Below, piece by piece: positions 1 through 5,750 of a DNA stretch of 18,739 nt (its first letter is position 1; each line of letters starts with the position of its first letter). The translations under genes and the position numbers were made by a program. The DNA is from Pseudomonadota bacterium. GTDB taxonomy: Bacteria > Pseudomonadota > Gammaproteobacteria > Magnimaribacterales > D2472. Under the pieces are notes generated by a model. That model saw only the letters and a list, made by a program, of their open reading frames with translations, had not been told where the DNA came from and did not search any database. The stretch covers positions 1-18,739 of the forward strand of contig RGHK01000005.1 of NCBI GenBank assembly GCA_010024215.1. The letters run 5' to 3'.

Positions 1-69
1 TAGTAGCCATGGAGCAATAATGTTCAAGGGATTTGTTATTGCATCTAATCTAGTATTAATTTTTTTCAT
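1..69 (-). CDS. Truncated N-terminus of an unidentified protein downstream of hflX
   Basis: An ATG at 69-67 on the minus strand opens a frame that runs off the window edge, giving 23 residues that begin MKKINTRLDAITNPLNIIAP and end WLL. It lies 6 bases after the hflX stop, so it is probably co-transcribed with hflX. The start (short basic segment, then a proline-containing stretch turning hydrophobic) loosely resembles N-termini of small TRAP-type permease subunits, but that is a guess from very few residues. It is not the hflK start expected in the classical hflX-hflK order. There is no clear Shine-Dalgarno sequence. Confidence 0.4.
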   Translation of the reverse strand, partial: MKKINTRLDAITNPLNIIAPWLL

Positions 70-75
70 TTTTGG

Positions 76-1380
76 TTAGTTTTCTAAAAGTATATCCTTG
101 TCTTCGCAAAGAGCAAATCCATTAATTCCAATAAAATTATCTAACTCATCCATACCAATATCAATATGAGCAAATATTTGTCCACTTGAGGAAACGCGTT
201 CTTCATTAATACACCCCATTCTGAATAACTTTGAACGAATTTTTCCTAAAGATGACTCTAAAGATACCCAACCCTTATATATCCCATTGAATAACATTGT
301 ATTAATTAAATCTCTTAATTCATCTATACCATTATTATTTTCAGCTGAGATCCATGCTTCTTTTAAGTTCTCAGATTTTAGTGTACTAATTGATAGTTCA
401 TTTTTTAAATCACATTTGTTGTTCACTAAGATTTGGGGGATGTTTTCTAAATTTAAATCTTCTAAAATTTTATTTACTTCGATTGCTTTTTGTTTTCTAT
501 CTATATCTGAGATATCGACTACATGCAGAAGTAAGTCTGCTGATTTAAGCTCATCAAGAGTTGCCTTAAATGATTCTATAAGTTGGGTGGGTAACTGAGA
601 TATGAATCCAACAGTATCTGAAAATAGTATTGGACCAAGTTCAGGATTCATATTTTTTCTAGTTACTGAATCCAAAGTTGCAAAAAGTTTATCTTCAGCC
701 TGCTGTTTACTGTTAGTAAGACAATTGAAGAGCGTAGTTTTTCCTGCGTTAGTATAACCAACTAGCGCAACCAATTTATTTCTACTTTTTTTTCGAGAAT
801 AACTGTTTAGCTGTTTTTGTTTATGCGCCTTGTCTAAGCGATTTTTAAGACGTTTAATTCTATGGGCAATTAATCTTCTATCAGTTTCAAGCTGTGTTTC
901 ACCAGGGCCTCTTAATCCTATACCACCCTTCTGTCTTTCTAAGTGAGTCCAGCCTCTAATTAGCCTGGTTGATAAATGATTAAGCTGAGCCAGTTCAACC
1001 TGGAGCTTACCAATATGTGTTGTAGCTCTTGAGGCAAATATATCTAATATTAGTTCAGTTTTATCTATTACTCTTATTTTTAAATATAGCTCTAAGTTTC
1101 TAGCCTGCGATGCTGAAAGCTGATGGTTTACTATAGCAAGATCTGCTTTAGAACTTTTTACCTTATTCTTAATTTCTTCTAATTTTCCTTTGTTAATGAA
1201 GTGGCTAATTGATGGCTTCAATTGCTTGCTAATACTTTTATCAACTATTTCTGCGCCTGCAGAAATAACAAGCTCATTAAATTCTTCAAAATCTTTTTCA
1301 AGCTCCTGACCAGTCTTTAATGATTCGACCTCAAGGAAAATAATTAAGGTTTTTGAGATTAGATTTTGTTCAACAATCAT
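76..1380 (-). CDS. hflX: Ribosome-associated GTPase HflX
   Basis: HflX is a cytoplasmic GTPase that binds the 50S subunit and splits stalled or stressed 70S ribosomes. The 434-residue product matches the usual length. The N-terminal HflX domain (about 15-190) contains the family signature GPGETQLE at 158-165, followed by a basic helical linker. The G domain shows the P-loop GYTNAGKT at 208-215, the G3 motif DTVGF at 255-259 and the G4 motif NKCD at 321-324. The ATG at 1380 is the natural start; no longer frame is needed. In many gammaproteobacteria hflX follows hfq, but here the upstream neighbour is a spacer with only tiny ORFs on the opposite strand. Family identity is secure. Confidence 0.96.
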   Translation of the reverse strand: MIVEQNLISKTLIIFLEVESLKTGQELEKDFEEFNELVISAGAEIVDKSISKQLKPSISHFINKGKLEEIKNKVKSSKADLAIVNHQLSASQARNLELYLKIRVIDKTELILDIFASRATTHIGKLQVELAQLNHLSTRLIRGWTHLERQKGGIGLRGPGETQLETDRRLIAHRIKRLKNRLDKAHKQKQLNSYSRKKSRNKLVALVGYTNAGKTTLFNCLTNSKQQAEDKLFATLDSVTRKNMNPELGPILFSDTVGFISQLPTQLIESFKATLDELKSADLLLHVVDISDIDRKQKAIEVNKILEDLNLENIPQILVNNKCDLKNELSISTLKSENLKEAWISAENNNGIDELRDLINTMLFNGIYKGWVSLESSLGKIRSKLFRMGCINEERVSSSGQIFAHIDIGMDELDNFIGINGFALCEDKDILLEN

Positions 1381-1463
1381 ATATTTGAGATTATTGTAGA
1401 GATTTTATAAAAATTTGTTAATATTATTTTAATATCATTAAAAATTCTTTTAGGAGATTATTT

Positions 1464-1589
1464 ATAGATAGAGGAGAAAGAGCAAGAAAATCAGCAGCTG
1501 CTAGTTCAAAGAGAAAAACTGTAAGAGAAATTAAGAAAAAAAGACTTAATAAAATTTACAGAGAATTACGAAAAGCTCGAAAAAAATAA
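1464..1589 (+). CDS. Candidate very basic micro-protein with a non-ATG start
   Basis: A frame open from 1422 to the TAA at 1587-1589 encodes a strikingly basic, helix-prone peptide (from 1464: DRGERARKSAAASSKRK, then TVREIKKKRLNKIYREL, then RKARKK). There is no ATG, GTG or TTG in frame. A good Shine-Dalgarno (AGGAG, 1452-1456) lies seven bases before an in-frame ATA at 1464, which would give about 41 residues; an ATT at 1437 is the alternative. It is divergent from hflX. The composition resembles small ribosome- or nucleic-acid-binding proteins, but I recognise no family. It could be a rare-start gene, a gene that lost its ATG, or chance coding in A-rich DNA. Confidence 0.35.
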   Translation: MDRGERARKSAAASSKRKTVREIKKKRLNKIYRELRKARKK

Positions 1590-1657
1590 AGTAAAACTTT
1601 GAAAATAGCATTCTAAAAGTACTTATTATAAGTAATAGGGATTTATATAATTAAAAA

Positions 1658-1756
1658 ATGATAGATAAAATCTTAGATAAAATAGCCGCAAGAATAGATA
1701 AATACATACCTTTGATAATTGTTATCTTGTCATTATTTATAGCGAGTATTGTCTAA
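1658..1756 (+). CDS. Candidate single-pass membrane micro-protein (32 aa)
   Basis: An ATG at 1658 opens a 32-codon frame ending at the TAA 1754-1756. Residues 1-18 form a charged amphipathic segment (MIDKILDKIAARIDKYIP) and residues 19-32 a purely hydrophobic stretch (LIIVILSLFIASIV), the layout of small inner-membrane peptides. It ends 3 bases from the convergent stop of the secreted protein gene. No convincing Shine-Dalgarno is visible; the nearest purine run (TAGGGA, about 1637) is too far upstream. No family recognised. In AT-rich DNA a frame this short can arise by chance, so the composition is the only support. Confidence 0.35.
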   Translation: MIDKILDKIAARIDKYIPLIIVILSLFIASIV

Positions 1757-1759
1757 GTT

Positions 1760-2350
1760 TTAAAACTTTTTCTTTTGCGTCTCACATATACCTGAAGCTG
1801 AAATCTCAATCTTTGGATTTTTATTCTTTGTCCCATCTTTTTTATTCAGCCATATGTCGCCAGAAATCTGGCCCTTTCCCGTATACCAATTAAATGTATT
1901 AGATATACTATATGCTTCGACTTGATAATCAGGAAAAATTGGATGTGTTTGTTCTGCATCCATTGAATGCTCAACAGTAATACCGGTACTAGAATTTGTT
2001 GCTGACCAACTAGCATCTGGGTTAATCCAAATGGGAGATGGTTCAAGAGTAAACTTTAATGATTTAAATGACTCTTCTTCAGAGTCAACTTCCCAATATT
2101 GAACGATATAGATTTTATCTTTTTGCCAGTCTTCTTCAGCAAAGTTAGTTTTTGCTCTTTGTAATAAAAATAAAGATTGCTGTGTTTGTCGAGCTAGATT
2201 TTTAAAGATCTCTATACCCTCTGATAGATATGTTTTTTTTATATCTTTATAGGTTACAGAATATGTGCCATCTAATTCACATAAAATTTTGCTAGTTTTT
2301 CCAAACACAGGAAAAACTAAAAAACACAATAAAAAAAATCTAACTTTCAT
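1760..2350 (-). CDS. Secreted or periplasmic protein of unknown function
   Basis: This 196-residue protein starts with a typical Sec signal peptide: MKVR, a hydrophobic core to about residue 15, then a probable cleavage after VFG at residue 17. The mature part is soluble, rich in aromatic and acidic residues, with beta-strand-like patches (for example YSVTY, IYIVQYWEV, FNWYTGKGQISGDIWL), suggesting a small beta-rich domain. It has two cysteines in the mature part, one near each end (within ILCELDG and GICETQ), which could form a disulphide. I recognise no family or motif. The ATG at 2350 is preceded on the minus strand by a 9-bp hairpin. The gene stands alone between BHMT and the micro-ORFs. 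Confidence 0.75.
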   Translation of the reverse strand: MKVRFFLLCFLVFPVFGKTSKILCELDGTYSVTYKDIKKTYLSEGIEIFKNLARQTQQSLFLLQRAKTNFAEEDWQKDKIYIVQYWEVDSEEESFKSLKFTLEPSPIWINPDASWSATNSSTGITVEHSMDAEQTHPIFPDYQVEAYSISNTFNWYTGKGQISGDIWLNKKDGTKNKNPKIEISASGICETQKKKF

Positions 2351-2351
2351 T

Positions 2352-2378
2352 AGTGTATTTTAATTTAACAAATACACT
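2352..2378. repeat. Inverted repeat next to the start codon of the secreted-protein gene
   Basis: AGTGTATTT (2352-2360) and AAATACACT (2370-2378) form a perfect 9-bp inverted repeat with a 9-base spacer. On the minus strand the hairpin sits immediately before the ATG at 2350 and covers the position where a Shine-Dalgarno would lie, so it could act as an operator or as a translation-modulating hairpin. That role is inferred. Confidence 0.6.
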
Positions 2379-2385
2379 TAGGCCA

Positions 2386-2418
2386 TGGTCCCAACAAAAT
2401 GAGGGACCACTATTTTTT
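2386..2418 (+). terminator. GC-rich hairpin followed by a T-run, plus-strand orientation
   Basis: TGGTCCC (2386-2392) pairs with GGGACCA (2403-2409) around a 10-base loop, and a run of Ts follows at 2413-2419. Read on the plus strand this has the form of an intrinsic terminator, yet no convincing plus-strand gene ends here. Both flanking genes (BHMT and the secreted protein) are on the minus strand, where the hairpin lacks a U-tract. It may stop antisense transcription, or act as a 3' end for BHMT RNA without a classical U-tract. Confidence 0.5.
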
Positions 2419-2430
2419 TAATTTAAAAAA

Positions 2431-3489
2431 TTACGCTTTATCGCCGTATTCTTGCATATGCTTCGCAATTCTTTCGCTGCTTCCATACATAAAATGATTC
2501 TCCATTTTTTCTCTGTATTTGCTTGCAGGGACAGTCAACCCTGCAGCTTCAGCAACCTCTCTAATATGCATTGGGGTAGCTCCACAACATACACCAAGGT
2601 AATTAATGCCCAATTCATACGCTTCTTTTCCAAATTCACGTATTTCGTATCTGTTGCAATATAAAGGATCTAAAGCAGTTGGGAATGTTCTTCCATGAGG
2701 AGCCGGACATGAACACCCATTATCATCTGGAAGATTAAAAAAAGTTGGATGTTCGTTTGTTGTTCTGAATGGAAGAGGTAAGGCAGCCATATGACACTTT
2801 AAAATCTTCCTAGCCTCTCTTAGATAAGGCATCATAGTATCAGGTCCTCTAAAGCAATTCATTCCAACTACATCTGCACCTCTTTGCTCGAGCTCTTTCA
2901 AGGTATCAATAATAGACACCCCATCCCTCATTTCATTTTCAGCCATTGGAGCAATTGTAATCACTGATGGGAGACCAGCTTTTTGAATAATCTCAAGTGC
3001 TGTATAAGCTTCTTCGGCGTAATAAAAAGTTTCACCTACTAACATGTCAGCTCCCTCATCTACTGCCCAATCAACCATTTCACTGAACATTCGATAAACT
3101 TCTTTCTGAGAGTCTTTATCATCAACATTCCAAATATTGGAATTAGATATATTTCCAGCCATCAAGTTTGGTTCACCACCACCAATTGGGTTATCGGCAA
3201 CTTTTTTTGCAATTTTTAAAGCAGCTCTATTTAATGGCTCCAAGAGTTCTTCTTTACCAATAACTCTCATCTTTTCTCTATGGCCATTGTATGTAAATGC
3301 TTCTACAACATCTGACCCTGCATGTTGAAAGTCTTTGTGTAAATTTTCTAAAGCTTCAGGATGTTCTAATGCAACCATTGGTACAAACTCACCAGATGCA
3401 AGATAACCTCTTTTTTCAACCTCAAACAAGAATCCCTCAGCACAAATTACCGGTCCCCCGTTTAATCTTTCTATTAATTGTCTTTTCAT
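2431..3489 (-). CDS. Betaine-homocysteine S-methyltransferase family protein
   Basis: Predicted zinc-dependent cytoplasmic enzyme that transfers a methyl group from glycine betaine or a similar onium donor to homocysteine, giving methionine. At 352 residues it has the BHMT/homocysteine S-methyltransferase TIM barrel. The three zinc cysteines are present: C212 in GMNCFRG and the C301-C302 pair in LGVCCGATP, spaced as in characterised BHMTs. The N-terminus keeps the substrate-site region (CAEGFLFEVEKRGYL). A strong Shine-Dalgarno (GGAGGGG, complement of 3495-3501) precedes the ATG at 3489. The leader carries a SAM-II/SAM-V-like aptamer, which supports a role in methionine supply. Donor specificity (betaine, DMSP or S-methylmethionine) cannot be read from sequence; BHMT is favoured by length and overall pattern. 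Confidence 0.9.
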   Translation of the reverse strand: MKRQLIERLNGGPVICAEGFLFEVEKRGYLASGEFVPMVALEHPEALENLHKDFQHAGSDVVEAFTYNGHREKMRVIGKEELLEPLNRAALKIAKKVADNPIGGGEPNLMAGNISNSNIWNVDDKDSQKEVYRMFSEMVDWAVDEGADMLVGETFYYAEEAYTALEIIQKAGLPSVITIAPMAENEMRDGVSIIDTLKELEQRGADVVGMNCFRGPDTMMPYLREARKILKCHMAALPLPFRTTNEHPTFFNLPDDNGCSCPAPHGRTFPTALDPLYCNRYEIREFGKEAYELGINYLGVCCGATPMHIREVAEAAGLTVPASKYREKMENHFMYGSSERIAKHMQEYGDKA

Positions 3490-3494
3490 AAAAT

Positions 3495-3501
3495 CCCCTC
3501 C
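3495..3501 (-). promoter_or_regulatory. Strong Shine-Dalgarno of the BHMT gene
   Basis: The minus strand reads GGAGGGG six bases before the ATG at 3489. It is one of the two strongest ribosome-binding sites noticed in the window, the other belonging to the DmdA/GcvT-like gene, and it lies well downstream of the putative riboswitch pseudoknot. Confidence 0.7.
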
Positions 3502-3514
3502 ATAAAAAATACTT

Positions 3515-3533
3515 ATGTTTGTAAATAAAACAT
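3515..3533. repeat. Inverted repeat in the BHMT leader
   Basis: ATGTTT (3515-3520) and AAACAT (3528-3533) flank GTAAATA. In BHMT RNA this forms a 6-bp hairpin between the aptamer and the Shine-Dalgarno, followed by a short U-rich stretch (UAUUUUUA). It could be a weak terminator acting as the expression platform, or a DNA operator; it contains a GTAAA core similar to the repeat upstream of the DmdA/GcvT-like gene. Confidence 0.5.
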
Positions 3534-3540
3534 TTCAAAT

Positions 3541-3608
3541 TAAATCCTGGGAATAATTTCCTTTTTAGCGCTTTCTTTTTGTTCGCGGTAATAGGATCAA
3601 ATCACGGT
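3541..3608 (-). promoter_or_regulatory. Candidate SAM-II/SAM-V riboswitch upstream of BHMT
   Basis: The minus-strand leader contains, in order, CCGUGAUUUGAUCCUAUUAC, then CGCG, then an A-rich link, then GCGCUAAAAAGGAAAU. This matches the layout of the SAM-II/SAM-V pseudoknot core: a UGAUUU segment at the P1 loop, a CC-containing strand in that loop, and a downstream GCUAAAAAGG. Visible pairings are P1 (CGUG, complement of 3603-3606, with CGCG, complement of 3584-3587, including one G-U pair) and the pseudoknot (UCCU, complement of 3593-3596, with AGGA, complement of 3559-3562). The loop strand GAUCCU could instead pair with AGGAUU at 3548-3543, and GGAA/UUCC just 3' of the core forms a competing hairpin; either could be the switch. 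SAM-II and SAM-V RNAs are known upstream of methionine and BHMT-type genes in proteobacteria, so the gene context fits. P1 is short, which is the main weakness. Confidence 0.68.
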
Positions 3609-3656
3609 TTCTTATATTGAGAGCAATTTTGATACTTATTTAAAGAGTTTTTTAGA

Positions 3657-3914
3657 TTATTGAGATTGGTACTTGCTTGCCCAAAATTTATCTAAAATAA
3701 AATACCAAACACTGTTTAAAAGCGGTTCTACTATTGCATCTGTTATAGCTTCTTTAAAACCAGCACCAGTAAAGTACATTACACAAGATGCGGCAATGAT
3801 GAAGTGCCCAATTGTATAAATAATTGTTCTAAGTATAGTGCCTCTATTTGCTCTATAAACCCTTTGAATGGGTGCATTGAATAGCATTACTGATTTCTTT
3901 ATTTGCTCAATCAT
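3657..3914 (-). CDS. DUF2061-like small membrane protein
   Basis: This 85-residue protein has a short cytoplasmic-like N-terminus (about 1-25, basic), then two predicted membrane segments: about 28-48 (RTIIYTIGHFIIAASCVMYF) and about 52-74 (FKEAITDAIVEPLLNSVWYF), and a short polar tail. The pattern R-T-I-x-Y, TG, A-x-x-x-A-x-x-E and YFxxDxxW matches the DUF2061 family, whose function is unknown. It lies 41 bases downstream of the amidohydrolase on the same strand and could share its transcript. BHMT follows but has its own leader. Assignment is by remembered family pattern. Confidence 0.72.
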   Translation of the reverse strand: MIEQIKKSVMLFNAPIQRVYRANRGTILRTIIYTIGHFIIAASCVMYFTGAGFKEAITDAIVEPLLNSVWYFILDKFWASKYQSQ

Positions 3915-3955
3915 TATTAGATTTCATATATTGAATTAACTATAACAAATAATAT

Positions 3956-5656
3956 TTATGGTATTGAAAAAAATCTTCCTTCAACTATGGTACCCATAAT
4001 CTTAATATTCTTAATATCAAGCGAATCTATTGTTAATGGATTGGCAGACAAAATTGTAAAATTTGCATTTTTTGCGGGAGTAATAGAGCCATAATCATTT
4101 TCAATTCCAAGAGTATAAGCAGAGTTTAATGTAACTGCTTTCAATGCTTCATATGCTGTAATTTGTTGATTAGGTCCAGCAACTAACCCTGAATAATTTA
4201 TTCTATTGATTGCTGAATGCATCAAAGCAAGTGGTGATGCTGGAGCCATAGGCATATCTGAATGAAGGGATAAAGTGATATTGGCATCCAAAACATCTCC
4301 AAGCCTTACCATTTCTTGAGATCTTTCATAACCTACACCTTTGCGGCTATATAAATCAGATAAAACATCAACATAATATGGATTTGCGCTTACTATAACT
4401 CCCATATTTTTCATTCTTTCAATCTGGTCATAAGCGGAATATCCAAAATGAACTATAGTTGTCCTATGATTAATACGTGGTTTTCTTTTAAGATTTCTTT
4501 CTAAGACATCCAATATACGATCAAGACCTGCATCTCCATTTTGATGAATATGAATCTGATATCCATTATCCCAATATAACTTGAATGCTTCTTGAAATAC
4601 GGCATCCTCCATTAACCATGCTCCCTGATGACCATCAAGATATCCATCTCTTAACATCATGTTTTGTGAATACATAGCTCCATCAGAAAATAACTTAATA
4701 TGCTTAGGTAAAAACTCTACCTTTCCAGAGCCCCATAATAATTGCTCCTCTGTCTTTTCTAGTAAATTATGAAAATTAACATTTTCCAACATATAAAGTG
4801 CGCTTGGAATATATAAGGATCTAAATGGAGTATCAATATCACCAAAGACGTAATTTTTTACTTGTTGAATATTTTTATCGTACATGGACCCAGGATTTGC
4901 GATTAAGGTAATGCCATTTTTATGAATATATTCCTCTGTTTTTTGTAGTCCTGAAATAATTCTTGATGGTTCAGCAAGATATTTCATAATTTTTGGCATG
5001 ACTGCTATCAAACCTCTTTCTGAAAAATGTCCTTCATCTATATTTGCAAACTTCCTATCCTCTTCACTTAAGTTAATTAAATCCTCTACGCTGATATTGA
5101 AAAAATTTAATGCAGCAGTATTTAAAATGAACTCATGAAAAGATCTATGTATTACTAAGATAGGTTTATCTTGAGAAATACTATCTAAATTTTCTCTTGT
5201 TAGTTTGCCATGAAAATAATGATGAAAACCCCATGTAACAATTGGTTGATTTCCATCTTTATTTGAAATTACATCAGATAATTTTTTAATGTATGCTTCT
5301 CTTGATCTGACTCCAACACTTTTTTTATCAAGAACTGTCCAGTCATCTATTGCTACTATTTCAGAATTCATAGTTATAGCTGCAAGTAAAGGATGTATAT
5401 GATGCTCAATAAACCCTGGAACTATGACATGATTTTTATGCTTTTTATCAACTTGAGCAGATGGAAATTGTTTAACAAGTTCTCTGTATGTGCCGAGAGC
5501 ATGAATTTTATTATTTCTGATATAAATTGCTTCTACATTTTTATATGCAGGATCTAAAGTTACTATTTCTTTTGCTGTAATGATTATATTATTTAGATTT
5601 TCAGAATAAATATTTACTGAAATTAATATTACTAAAGCTAAAAAATATTTATTCAT
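3956..5656 (-). CDS. Exported YtcJ-like amidohydrolase (Amidohydro_3 family)
   Basis: A metal-dependent hydrolase of the amidohydrolase superfamily, predicted to act outside the cytoplasm on an unknown amide or imide substrate. I start it at the ATG 5656-5654 (566 residues); a GTG two codons upstream (5662) is also possible, and neither has a good Shine-Dalgarno. A signal peptide covers about residues 1-18 (hydrophobic core FLALVILISVNIYS). A small beta domain precedes the HxH metal motif in GFIEHHIHP, at about residue 85. Further YtcJ-type elements are IHRSFHEF, SDGAMYSQN, the HQNGDAGLDRILD helix and the late metal aspartate in HSDMPMAPASP. Length is normal. It is divergent from the GH3 gene across about 95 bases, with DUF2061 downstream. 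Confidence 0.85.
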   Translation of the reverse strand: MNKYFLALVILISVNIYSENLNNIIITAKEIVTLDPAYKNVEAIYIRNNKIHALGTYRELVKQFPSAQVDKKHKNHVIVPGFIEHHIHPLLAAITMNSEIVAIDDWTVLDKKSVGVRSREAYIKKLSDVISNKDGNQPIVTWGFHHYFHGKLTRENLDSISQDKPILVIHRSFHEFILNTAALNFFNISVEDLINLSEEDRKFANIDEGHFSERGLIAVMPKIMKYLAEPSRIISGLQKTEEYIHKNGITLIANPGSMYDKNIQQVKNYVFGDIDTPFRSLYIPSALYMLENVNFHNLLEKTEEQLLWGSGKVEFLPKHIKLFSDGAMYSQNMMLRDGYLDGHQGAWLMEDAVFQEAFKLYWDNGYQIHIHQNGDAGLDRILDVLERNLKRKPRINHRTTIVHFGYSAYDQIERMKNMGVIVSANPYYVDVLSDLYSRKGVGYERSQEMVRLGDVLDANITLSLHSDMPMAPASPLALMHSAINRINYSGLVAGPNQQITAYEALKAVTLNSAYTLGIENDYGSITPAKNANFTILSANPLTIDSLDIKNIKIMGTIVEGRFFSIP

Positions 5657-5711
5657 AAACACATGCTATCAGTTTTTATGTATCCATGCTCTCAATAGTT
5701 TTTTTTAGGGT

Positions 5712-5738
5712 AAAATCTCAGATGTAAACATCTTTTTT
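5712..5738 (+). promoter_or_regulatory. Leader of the GH3 gene: -10-like box and operator/hairpin
   Basis: TAAAAT at 5712-5717 resembles a -10 box without a clear -35. Immediately after, AGATGT (5720-5725) and ACATCT (5728-5733) form an inverted repeat with core TGTAAACA, followed by six Ts (5733-5738). As DNA it looks like a LacI-type half-site palindrome over the presumed transcription start. As RNA it is a short 5-bp hairpin with a U-run, a possible weak attenuator. The GH3 ATG follows at 5751 without a good Shine-Dalgarno. Both roles are inferred. Confidence 0.4.
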
Positions 5739-5750
5739 AGAAATTGCTTT

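Noticed and set aside
1381..1759. tRNA or structured ncRNA in the long spacer
   Set aside because: No cloverleaf, conserved tRNA T-loop sequence or strong stem was found; the tiny ORFs explain the region better.
3956..5656. Apparent loss of the metal-binding motif because DxHxH reads EHHIH
   Set aside because: The essential HxH pair is intact (H-I-H); only the less constrained preceding residue differs.
5657..5662. GTG start two codons upstream of the amidohydrolase ATG
   Set aside because: The ATG gives a normal signal peptide; no Shine-Dalgarno favours the GTG. It cannot be fully excluded.
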